A DNA stretch of 6,589 nt from DATKCJ01 sp035513275. Its GTDB lineage: Bacteria; Verrucomicrobiota; Verrucomicrobiia; Opitutales; Opitutaceae. A program made the translations under genes and the position numbers. This document shows positions 1 to 5,900 of this stretch, piece by piece. The stretch lies in assembly GCA_035513275.1 (NCBI GenBank), contig DATKCJ010000171.1, positions 1 through 6,589 of the forward strand. Reading direction: 5' to 3'. Every line of letters starts with the position of its first letter. The first letter of the stretch is position 1. The notes beneath the pieces were generated by a model. It saw only the letters and a program-made list of their open reading frames with translations. It was not told the origin of the DNA and did not search any database.

Positions 1-826
1 CTTCCTTGCCTGCGTAGGCGGGCAGACAGTGCATGAACAGCGCATCGGGCTTTGCCGCGCTGAGGAGCGCCGCTGTCACCGAGTAGGGCCGCATCCGCGC
101 GACGCGGTCTGACTCCTCGATCTCCTTGCCCATGCTCACCCAGACATCGGTGTAGACCACGTCCGCGCTCGAGACTGCCTCGGCAGCGTCGTGTGTAAAA
201 TGGAAGTCGTCGTTGTAGCCTGCCTGCTTCACGAGCGCGCGGACCGCCTGCCCCGGCTCGTAGCCGACTGGGCCGGCAAGCGAGATCGACATCCCGAAGT
301 GCGCGGCACCGAGGATCCACGAGTTGGCCATGTTGCTCGCCGTGTCGCCGAGGAAGGCGATCTTCCGGCCGCGCAGTGAATCGAGCAGGTCGCCGTCGCC
401 CGCCCAACGCTCGGCCATCGTGAGCGCGTCGGAGTAGACCTGGCACGGATGCAGGAGATCGGTGAGCGCGTTCACGACGGGCACGGAGCCAGCGGCCGCG
501 AGTTCCTCGACCTCGTTGTGCCCGAAAGTCCGCACGATCATCCCGTGCACGTAGCGCGATAGCACACGCGCAGTGTCGGCGACTGTCTCGCCGCGGCCGA
601 GTTGAATGTCGTTGCGGCTCAGATAGACGGTGTGGCCGCCAAGCTCGTGGATACCGACCTCGAACGAAACACGTGTACGCGTGCTGGATTTCGAGAACAT
701 CATTGCCCACGTCTGCCCTTCGAGCGGACGCGCATGCGACCCACGGGTGCGCTTCAGCGTCAGCGCATTTCGGAGCACCTCGCGCGCTTGTTCCCGGCTG
801 AAGTCTGTTTCCTTGAGGAAATGCAT
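1..826 (-). CDS. argF: Ornithine carbamoyltransferase, partial (C-terminus beyond left edge)
   Basis: Catalyses ornithine + carbamoyl phosphate to citrulline, the sixth step of arginine synthesis, in the cytoplasm. I translated the minus strand from the ATG at 826-824: 275 codons run open to the left edge. Seen: the carbamoyl-phosphate loop SKSSTRTR (residues 45-52), HPCQ (126-129), the ornithine-binding DVWVSMGKE (227-235) and the catalytic MHCLPAY (265-271). These are the family signatures in the correct order and separate it from aspartate carbamoyltransferase. Family members are about 305-310 residues, so roughly 30-35 residues lie outside the window. The start is chosen because MHFLKETDF matches the usual N-terminus; no Shine-Dalgarno precedes it. 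It is the last visible gene of argB-argD-argF, 68 bases after argD. Whether it is anabolic or catabolic cannot be read from sequence, but the arg neighbours favour the anabolic enzyme. Confidence 0.96.
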   Translation of the reverse strand, partial: MHFLKETDFSREQAREVLRNALTLKRTRGSHARPLEGQTWAMMFSKSSTRTRVSFEVGIHELGGHTVYLSRNDIQLGRGETVADTARVLSRYVHGMIVRTFGHNEVEELAAAGSVPVVNALTDLLHPCQVYSDALTMAERWAGDGDLLDSLRGRKIAFLGDTASNMANSWILGAAHFGMSISLAGPVGYEPGQAVRALVKQAGYNDDFHFTHDAAEAVSSADVVYTDVWVSMGKEIEESDRVARMRPYSVTAALLSAAKPDALFMHCLPAYAGKE

Positions 827-847
827 CGTGGAAACGGGAGAAATAGC

Positions 848-892
848 CCCCGCTGCGGGGCGGCACGAGAAAAAACTCCGCCGCCCTGCAGC
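848..892 (-). other. Intercistronic argD-argF competing hairpins
   Basis: Almost the whole argD-argF gap is self-complementary. Hairpin A pairs 852-856 with 888-892, 858-864 (GGGCGGC) with 880-886, and 867-869 with 876-878. It has a six-base loop at 870-875, a U6 loop in the minus-strand transcript. Hairpin B pairs 848-852 with 856-860 (CCCCG-CTG-CGGGG). The two share 852-860, so they cannot both form. Neither is followed by a T-run in the argF direction, so a simple intrinsic terminator is unlikely. Inferred roles are mRNA stabilisation, partial attenuation or control of argF translation. The pairing is seen; the function is not established. Confidence 0.6.
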
Positions 893-894
893 TC

Positions 895-2133
895 TCAGGC
901 CTTTCGGCCCGCGAGCGTGGTTCGGAGGATTTCGACCGATTTGGCGAGGTCTTCTGCCGCGATATTAAGCGGCGGCAGGAATCGGATCGTGTTGCCGCCG
1001 GCGAGCGGCGCGAGGAGTCCGTTTTCGCGCAGCGCCGCGTGAATCGGCACCGGGTCGATCTTGAACTTCATCCCGACCATGTAGCCGGCGCCGCTGATGC
1101 CTTCGACGAGCGCGGGGAAATCCGCGGTGACCGCGCGCAGCGCGGCATGCCACGCGGGAGTCTGCGCCTGCACGCGCTCGAGCAACTTCTCGCGGTCGAT
1201 GACGTCGAGCACCGCGAGCGCAGCCGCGCACGCGAGCGGCGTGCCGCCGAAGGTCGTGCCGTGCGAACCCGGCGTGAAGAGATCGGCGTGGCGCTCGCCC
1301 ACCCACATCGCGCCGATCGGCATTCCTCCGCCGAGTCCCTTCGCCATTCCGATTGCGTCCGGCCGGACACCCGATTGCTCGAACGCGAAGAAGGTGCCCG
1401 TGCGCCCGATGCCGCACTGCACCTCGTCGAGCATGAGCAGCAGACCGTGCTTGTCGCAAAGCTGACGCAGCCCGATCAGGAATTCAGGAGTCGCCGGATT
1501 GATTCCGCCCTCGCCCTGGACTGTTTCGATAAAGATCGCGATCGTGCGCTCGTCGACGAGGTCGGCGAAACTCTGCAGGTTGTTGAACTCGGCGAACGCG
1601 AACGTATCGAGCAACGGCGCGAAGCCTTTTTGAATCTTCAGCTGCGGCGTCGCGCTCATGCCGCCGAACGTGCGACCGTGAAAGGCATTCTTCGCGCAGA
1701 TGACGTGGCTGCGCTTCCCTTCGGCTCCGGTGGATTTCACGCCGTGGAGCCGCGAGAGTTTGATGAGCGCCTCGTTGGCCTCGGCGCCGCTGTTGCAGAA
1801 GAACACGCGTCCCGGGCCGGCCCTGCCGACGAGCCGCTTCGCAAGTTCACCCTGCTGCGGATTGCGGAAAAGGTTGCTCACGTGCACGAGCTCGCCCGCC
1901 TGCCGGCGCACGGCCTCGACCCACGCGGGATGTCCGTGCCCAAGCGCGGTGACGGCGATGCCGGACGCGAAGTCGAGAAACTCGCGCCCCTGGTCGTCCC
2001 ACACGCGGCAGCCCTGCCCACGCACCAGCGTGAGCGGCGCGCGCGCGTAGTTCTTCATCACGTAGGCGTCATAGAGCTCGGCCGCGCTCGTTCGCGTGAC
2101 TGCTGGCTGCGGATTGAAAGTGCTTGGATTCAT
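895..2133 (-). CDS. argD: Acetylornithine aminotransferase
   Basis: Fold-type I, class III PLP aminotransferase that converts N-acetylglutamate semialdehyde plus glutamate to N2-acetylornithine and 2-oxoglutarate, in the cytoplasm. The 412-residue product has the family's length and motifs: ASGIAVTALGHGHP near 57-70, the phosphate-binding CNSGAEANEA (113-122), HGRTFGGMSAT (152-162), LDEVQCGIGRTG (235-246) with Asp236 for the PLP ring nitrogen, the PLP lysine in AKGLGGGMPIGA (Lys265), and the GTTFGGTPL loop (292-300). I chose the ATG at 2133 over a TTG at 2166. The TTG would add 11 basic residues encoded by a short CCGAA-type tandem repeat and directly abuts an upstream stop. No Shine-Dalgarno is visible. 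It follows argB and precedes argF. The last codons contain a small GGCC-GAAA-GGCC hairpin. Related enzymes can also serve lysine synthesis as DapC or act on succinylornithine; the neighbours support ArgD. Confidence 0.96.
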   Translation of the reverse strand: MNPSTFNPQPAVTRTSAAELYDAYVMKNYARAPLTLVRGQGCRVWDDQGREFLDFASGIAVTALGHGHPAWVEAVRRQAGELVHVSNLFRNPQQGELAKRLVGRAGPGRVFFCNSGAEANEALIKLSRLHGVKSTGAEGKRSHVICAKNAFHGRTFGGMSATPQLKIQKGFAPLLDTFAFAEFNNLQSFADLVDERTIAIFIETVQGEGGINPATPEFLIGLRQLCDKHGLLLMLDEVQCGIGRTGTFFAFEQSGVRPDAIGMAKGLGGGMPIGAMWVGERHADLFTPGSHGTTFGGTPLACAAALAVLDVIDREKLLERVQAQTPAWHAALRAVTADFPALVEGISGAGYMVGMKFKIDPVPIHAALRENGLLAPLAGGNTIRFLPPLNIAAEDLAKSVEILRTTLAGRKA

Positions 2134-2137
2134 TTTT
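2112..2137 (-). repeat. Copy 1 of a short ATG-containing segment, over the argD start
   Basis: This stretch aligns with 5872-5900 at 25 of 29 columns, with three single-base gaps and one mismatch, and includes an identical 12-mer (AGTGCTTGGATT on the plus strand). Here it supplies the argD start codon and first codons (MNPSTF). In the other copy it lies in the leader of the decarboxylase gene. A 12-mer match alone is expected about once by chance in a window this size. Only the flanking similarity and the position at two gene starts make it notable. Confidence 0.4.
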
Positions 2138-2162
2138 CGACTTCGGAACTTCGGTTTTCGGA
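2132..2162 (-). repeat. Imperfect CCGAA-type short tandem repeat at argD start
   Basis: In the argD sense the segment before the start reads as four degenerate units of 7-8 bases built on CCGAA: CCGAAAA, CCGAAGTT, CCGAAGT, CGAAAAA. It ends at the argD ATG. It occupies the place of a ribosome binding site but has no GGAG-like core. Slippage here would change the leader length, or would add or remove residues if the upstream TTG were used. Confidence 0.5.
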
Positions 2163-2292
2163 TCAACTAGCGGACAGGTCCCAGGACGGCGTCCGCAACG
2201 ACAACTGACGAGTCAACGCGAGCGTCGTCGGTCACGCGGACGGGCCGTGTGCCGGTTATTCGAGAACCCAAAGCCATGAATCGAGAGCACCA

Positions 2293-3174
2293 TCACCCGT
2301 GAACAATTTCCGTTCCGATGCCTTTGTCAGTGAAAATCTCGAGCAGCAGGCTGTGCGGCATCCGCCCGTCGATGAAGTGCACTCGCTTCACGCCCGCTTG
2401 AAGCGCGCGCATCGCGCTCTGGATCTTCGGGCGCATGCCCTTGTCGATGACGCCACGCTGTTTGAGCGAGTCGACCTCGCTGACCTTGATCGAGGAGATG
2501 AGTGACTCGGGCTTCGTGAAATCCGCGAGCACGCCGGGAACGTCGCTCATGTAGACGAGACGCCGCGCGAGTAGCGCGCTGGCGACCTTTCCTGCGACGA
2601 GATCGGCGTTCACGTTGTAGGGTTTGCCGTCGAGCCCCTCGGCGACTGGAGAGATAACAGGCACAAATCCCTCGGAGATCGCCTTCTTGATGAGCTTCAC
2701 CTTCACCTCAGTGACCTCGCCGACGTAGCCGAGATCGATCGGCTCGCCGTCATCGTCGACGCCGAGCTTCTCGCAGACAAGGACGCTATCCCCCGGCATG
2801 CCCATCGGTTTCGCTCCCGCGTCGGCGATCAGCCGGCAGACGTCGCCATTCACCGTTTCATCGAGGGTCTTCTTCACGATCGCGATGGTCGCCTCGTCAG
2901 TGACGCGCTGGCCCTTGATGAAGGTCGCCTTCAGGCCAGCGTCCGCCATGGCGCGAGTGATCGCCTTTCCTCCGCCGTGCACGACGACCGCGTTGATCCC
3001 CACCGCCGCAAAGAACGCGATGTCCGTCGCCACTCGCGAGCGCACAGTCGGGTCTGGATCGTCCATGAAGCTGCCGCCATACTTGATGACAAACGTCGAC
3101 CCGCGAAAGCGCTGGATGTAGGGCAACGCCTCCAGCAACACTTCAGACTTCGAAATCAGGTCCTGAACTTGCAT
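2293..3174 (-). CDS. argB: Acetylglutamate kinase
   Basis: Amino-acid kinase family enzyme that phosphorylates N-acetylglutamate with ATP to N-acetylglutamyl-5-phosphate, in the cytoplasm. The 293-residue product starts MQVQDLISKSEVLLEALPYIQ. Seen in order: VIKYGGSFMDD with the phosphate-contacting lysine near residue 30, VVHGGGKAI, PVISPVAEG, YNVNADLVA, YMSDVPGVL, and the C-terminal PHSLLLEIFTDKGIGTEI. The N-terminal helix before the kinase core and the GIGT-type C-terminal signature are known marks of hexameric, arginine-inhibited enzymes. Feedback control is therefore inferred, and it fits a genome using ArgJ. Variations: GGGK where many family members have GGGP, and DKGMRPK where GGMIPK is common. 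The reading frame stays open upstream to 3819, but that extension is antisense to argJ and lies outside the family alignment, so the ATG at 3174 is preferred. A GGAG lies 16 bases before it, too far for a normal Shine-Dalgarno. It is the first gene of argB-argD-argF. Confidence 0.97.
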   Translation of the reverse strand: MQVQDLISKSEVLLEALPYIQRFRGSTFVIKYGGSFMDDPDPTVRSRVATDIAFFAAVGINAVVVHGGGKAITRAMADAGLKATFIKGQRVTDEATIAIVKKTLDETVNGDVCRLIADAGAKPMGMPGDSVLVCEKLGVDDDGEPIDLGYVGEVTEVKVKLIKKAISEGFVPVISPVAEGLDGKPYNVNADLVAGKVASALLARRLVYMSDVPGVLADFTKPESLISSIKVSEVDSLKQRGVIDKGMRPKIQSAMRALQAGVKRVHFIDGRMPHSLLLEIFTDKGIGTEIVHG

Positions 3175-3346
3175 GGCGTGCGGGCGAGGTCTCCAGGGGT
3201 TTGCTGGCCGGCGGTTCGTGTGTAGTCGGGGCTCAAGAGGCGATTGGACCAAGTGCAGTAAGCGACTCCGCCCGGCATTTCCATAAAATACTGCGGCGGG
3301 TGCCCGCAGGATTTGGCTTAACACGCGCGGCGGCAGCCCCAACTTC
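3175..3346. promoter_or_regulatory. Divergent argB / argJ intergenic promoter region
   Basis: These 172 bases separate two divergent arginine genes, so both promoters should lie here or just inside the flanking genes. The only AT-rich island is around 3278-3290 (CATTTCCATAAAATA). It offers TAAAAT at 3284-3289 as a -10 match for argJ, and TATTTT on the opposite strand for argB. No convincing -35 lies at the right spacing for either. A 6-bp inverted repeat, CTGCGG at 3291-3296 with CCGCAG at 3304-3309, follows the island and could be an operator half-site pair or a leader hairpin. I see no clear ARG box. The region is assigned by position; the elements are weak candidates. Confidence 0.4.
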
Positions 3347-4669
3347 TTGGACGTGCCAAGCACCTCACTGGAATTCAGCTCACGCGAACAGCATCGCGCG
3401 TGGCTCGCCTCCCAAGCCGCCTTGCCCGCCGGCTTCAAGTGTGCGACCGCGAAGTTCGACTTCACTCCGGTCGAGGCACCGAAGCCGTCGAAGATGACGG
3501 TGACCCTACTCGCTCTCGACCGGCCGACGGAGAGTTTCGCCGCCGTTTTCACGAAGAATGCTTTTCCTGGCGCACCCGTGATAATCGGCCGAGCACGACT
3601 TGATGCGCCGAGGCTCGGCGCGATCGTGGTGAACAACAAGATCTCGAATGTCTGCGCGCCGGGCGGAGTCGAAGCGTCCGAGCAAGTCTGCGCCGCAGCC
3701 GCGCGAGCGCTCGGCATCGAAGTGACCGAAGTGCTGCCAAGCTCCACGGGTGTCATAGGCTGGCGGCTCCCGGTCGACGCGATGGTCGGCGCGCTTAACC
3801 CAATTGCATCCTCGCTCAAGGCTGGATCGATCCTGCCGGCCGCCGAGGGAATTGTGACGACCGATCTCTATCCGAAGGTCCGACGCGCCACGCTGGGTGA
3901 TGGATCGATCGTCGGCATCGCGAAAGGCGCCGGGATGATCGAGCCGAACATGGCGACGATGCTCGTGTTCATCGTCACCGACCTCGCGGTGCCGCGCGCA
4001 GAGCTGCGCGCGATTCTGTCGCGAGTGGTCGCGACGACGTTCAACCGCATCAGCGTCGACAGCGACACGAGCACTTCGGACACGGTGGCGCTGCTCAGCT
4101 CGTGCGCGCAGCCGTGCGACGACCTCGCGGCGTTCGAGGCGGCGCTGCATACGGTCTGCGCCGACCTAGCCGAGGATGTTGTCCGCAACGGTGAGGGCGT
4201 GCGCCACGTGATCCGCGTCAAAGTTTCAGGCGCGCCGGACGAGGCGATCGCCGCCGCGCTCGGCAAGGCGGTGGTGAACGCGCCCCTCTTCAAATGCGCG
4301 GTCGCGGGCAACGATCCGAATGTAGGCCGGCTCATCCAGGCGATCGGCAAGTTCGCTGGAGCGGCTGCGAAGTCAGTTGATCTTAGCCGGCTGCGCGCGC
4401 GGATCGGCGGCATGGAGATCTTCGGCGACGGCGTCTTCAAACTGGACCGCGACAAGGAGTCCGCGCTCACCGCTCATTTCAGCAACGCCGAGCTTTACGT
4501 TAGCGCGCCGGATGCAGCAGGCCACTTCACCGTCCCCGTGGATTTTCCGCGGCACGAGCGCTGCGTGGAGATCGAGGTGGCTCTCGGCACCGGCCACGCG
4601 TCAGCCACCGTGCTCGGCGCAGACCTCACGCACGAATACGTGAGCGAGAACGCAGATTATCGCAGTTGA
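3347..4669 (+). CDS. argJ: Glutamate N-acetyltransferase / ornithine acetyltransferase
   Basis: Transfers the acetyl group from N2-acetylornithine to glutamate, releasing ornithine and regenerating N-acetylglutamate. Some family members also use acetyl-CoA. The 440-residue product carries the self-cleavage region KGAGMIEPNMATML (193-206), so the precursor should split between Ala203 and Thr204, leaving Thr204 as catalytic nucleophile of the beta chain. Also seen: STGVIG with the oxyanion Thr-Gly (133-138), SDTSTSDTV (239-247), GNDPNVGRLIQAIG (321-334), and the usual tail ending ENADYRS. No ATG fits. The frame opens after a stop at 3284-3286, and TTG 3347 or GTG 3353 are the plausible starts; the conserved part begins at LPAGF (residue 26). 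The family is usually 400-415 residues, so the N-terminus is somewhat long. It diverges from argB and converges on the decarboxylase gene. Its stop lies inside a 24-bp inverted repeat. Mono- or bifunctionality cannot be decided from sequence. Confidence 0.96.
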   Translation: MDVPSTSLEFSSREQHRAWLASQAALPAGFKCATAKFDFTPVEAPKPSKMTVTLLALDRPTESFAAVFTKNAFPGAPVIIGRARLDAPRLGAIVVNNKISNVCAPGGVEASEQVCAAAARALGIEVTEVLPSSTGVIGWRLPVDAMVGALNPIASSLKAGSILPAAEGIVTTDLYPKVRRATLGDGSIVGIAKGAGMIEPNMATMLVFIVTDLAVPRAELRAILSRVVATTFNRISVDSDTSTSDTVALLSSCAQPCDDLAAFEAALHTVCADLAEDVVRNGEGVRHVIRVKVSGAPDEAIAAALGKAVVNAPLFKCAVAGNDPNVGRLIQAIGKFAGAAAKSVDLSRLRARIGGMEIFGDGVFKLDRDKESALTAHFSNAELYVSAPDAAGHFTVPVDFPRHERCVEIEVALGTGHASATVLGADLTHEYVSENADYRS

Positions 4670-4705
4670 GGCGGCGCCTTCGCGCCGCCTCAACTGCGAT
4701 AATCT
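4654..4705. terminator. Perfect 24-bp inverted repeat over the argJ stop, likely bidirectional terminator
   Basis: Arms 4654-4677 and 4682-4705 are fully complementary over 24 bases, with a four-base loop (CTTC, 4678-4681). The left arm contains the last four argJ codons and the TGA at 4667-4669. The upper stem is very GC-rich (GAGGCGGCGC). There is no long T-run on either side, so this is not a textbook intrinsic terminator. Its place between convergent genes and its perfect pairing still make termination or 3'-end protection for both transcripts the likeliest role. Confidence 0.75.
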
Positions 4706-4708
4706 AAT

Positions 4709-4733
4709 TAGGTTTTCGCGGAGCGAAAACCTA
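4709..4733. terminator. 11-bp inverted repeat over the decarboxylase stop
   Basis: TAGGTTTTCGC (4709-4719) pairs perfectly with GCGAAAACCTA (4723-4733) around a three-base GGA loop. The TAG stop of the minus-strand decarboxylase gene (4733-4731) forms the end of the stem. It lies three bases from the larger palindrome, giving tandem hairpins between convergent genes. A minus-strand transcript would meet this hairpin first and then the 24-bp one. A terminator or 3'-end stabiliser role is inferred. Confidence 0.65.
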
Positions 4734-5870
4734 GCGGTTGATGTGCACCACCTTCGCCGGCGGGAAGCCGTTGAAGTAGGTCGCGGAGGCGTGGCTGTAG
4801 GCGCCGATGTTGGCGCTGTAAACGAGATCGCCGCGCTCCATGTCGGGAAGGTTCTCGGCCATCGACACAACATCGAGCGCGTCGCACGTCGGACCAAAGA
4901 CGCAGCTCAGGCTCGTGGCGCCCCGCTTGATCGCGTGGACGGGATACTTGCAGTGGTCGAAGATGACTCCCGAGTAGGTGTGATAGACGCCGTCGTTGAT
5001 GTAGTAGCTCGTCTTGCCGTCGCGCACAGCCTTGCCGATCACGGAAGCGACGGACGTGCCGCAGACCGCGGCGAGAAACCGTCCTGGCTCGGCGAGGATC
5101 TGGACATCCTTCGGGAAGAGGCGGTCAAGCTCGGTGTTGATCACCTTCGCGAGTTCGCGGAACGGACGGACCGACGCGTCATACGGCGCGGGGAACCCGC
5201 CGCCGATGTCGAGCAGGTTCATCTTCGTGTAGCCGCGGTCGCGCGCCTCCTGGAAGATGTTCGCCGAGAGCGCCAGGGCCTGGACGTAGTTATCGAAGTT
5301 CGTCGTCTGGCTGCCAACGTGGAAGCTGATGCCCTCGACAGTGAGCCCGACGCGGTCGGCCTCGAGGATGAGATCGACGGCCTCGCCCGGGGGCGCGCCG
5401 AACTTCGACGAGAGCTCCACCATCGCGCCGGTGTTCGGCACCTTCAGGCGGAGGGCAAGGCCGGCGTCTGGAGCGTGCTTCTTGATCTTGTGGATCTCCT
5501 CGACGTTGTCGAAGGTGACGAGCGGCTTGTATTGGTTGAGCTCCTCGAGCGTGTCGGTGGGCTTCGTGGGATTCGCGTAGATGATCTTGTCCCAGATCCA
5601 CTGCTGGCGCTTCTTCGCCGGCATCTTGCGGATGTTTTCGTGGACGATCATGAACTCCGGCATCGAGGCGACGTCGAAGCTCGCGCCCTCTTCGAAGAGC
5701 GTGCGCACGATCAACGGGTCGGGGTTGGCCTTGACGGCGTAGTAGACCTGGATGCGCGGCAGGTGCCTGCGAAACTCGCGGTAGGCTTTCCGCAAGGCCG
5801 CGTGGTCGATGATGAACAGCGGTGTGCCGTGTTCCTTCGCGAGCGCCTTGAGGCGGGACTTGGGGATCAT
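4731..5870 (-). CDS. Ornithine decarboxylase, fold-type III PLP enzyme (eukaryotic-like family)
   Basis: Predicted to decarboxylate ornithine to putrescine in the cytoplasm. The 379-residue protein has the alanine-racemase-type barrel followed by a C-terminal beta domain. Seen: the PLP lysine in YYAVKANP (Lys47), FDVAS (65-69), HVGSQ (184-188), the phosphate-binding GGGFP (223-227), ILAEPGRF (258-265), DGVYHTYSGVIFDH (293-306) with an Asp305 matching the substrate-contacting aspartate of known ornithine decarboxylases, and CVFGPTCDALD (323-333) with the catalytic Cys-Asp pair at 329-330. The Cys-Asp pair favours ornithine or lysine/ornithine decarboxylase over diaminopimelate decarboxylase, which has Cys-Glu there, and over carboxynorspermidine decarboxylase. 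The ATG at 5870 gives a normal N-terminus; no Shine-Dalgarno is seen. It lies downstream of a homospermidine synthase gene on the same strand, which suits a putrescine supplier. Some activity on lysine is possible. It is unrelated to the fold-I E. coli SpeC, so no symbol is given. Confidence 0.9.
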   Translation of the reverse strand: MIPKSRLKALAKEHGTPLFIIDHAALRKAYREFRRHLPRIQVYYAVKANPDPLIVRTLFEEGASFDVASMPEFMIVHENIRKMPAKKRQQWIWDKIIYANPTKPTDTLEELNQYKPLVTFDNVEEIHKIKKHAPDAGLALRLKVPNTGAMVELSSKFGAPPGEAVDLILEADRVGLTVEGISFHVGSQTTNFDNYVQALALSANIFQEARDRGYTKMNLLDIGGGFPAPYDASVRPFRELAKVINTELDRLFPKDVQILAEPGRFLAAVCGTSVASVIGKAVRDGKTSYYINDGVYHTYSGVIFDHCKYPVHAIKRGATSLSCVFGPTCDALDVVSMAENLPDMERGDLVYSANIGAYSHASATYFNGFPPAKVVHINR

Positions 5871-5871
5871 C

Positions 5872-5900
5872 GATTCGAAGAGTGCTTGGATTCCATTCTT
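5872..5900 (-). repeat. Copy 2 of the ATG-containing segment, decarboxylase leader
   Basis: This is the partner of 2112-2137 (25 of 29 aligned columns). In the minus-strand sense it contains ATG at 5896-5894, which opens a nine-residue frame (MESKHSSNR). That frame's TGA (5869-5867) overlaps the decarboxylase ATG (5870-5868) as ATGA. At argD the equivalent ATG is the gene start itself. Whether the mini-frame is translated is unknown. Confidence 0.35.

Noticed and set aside
848..892. Intrinsic terminator after argD
   Set aside because: The T6 run is in the loop and none follows the stem in the argF direction; argF begins only 68 bases after argD.
2134..2166. TTG start 11 codons upstream for argD
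   Set aside because: The added residues come from the CCGAA repeat and are not part of the family; an ATG is available at 2133.
1039..2208. 389-residue plus-strand frame opposite argD
   Set aside because: It is a shadow of GC-rich argD, full of Arg/Ala/Glu-rich low-complexity sequence, with no family resemblance.
3175..3819. Upstream extension of the argB frame to 508 residues
   Set aside because: It is antisense to argJ, lies before the family's N-terminus and shows no recognisable domain; ATG 3174 gives the normal length.
4731..5870. Diaminopimelate decarboxylase (lysA) or carboxynorspermidine decarboxylase
   Set aside because: The GPTCDALD motif has the Cys-Asp pair of ornithine decarboxylases, and the neighbour is homospermidine synthase.
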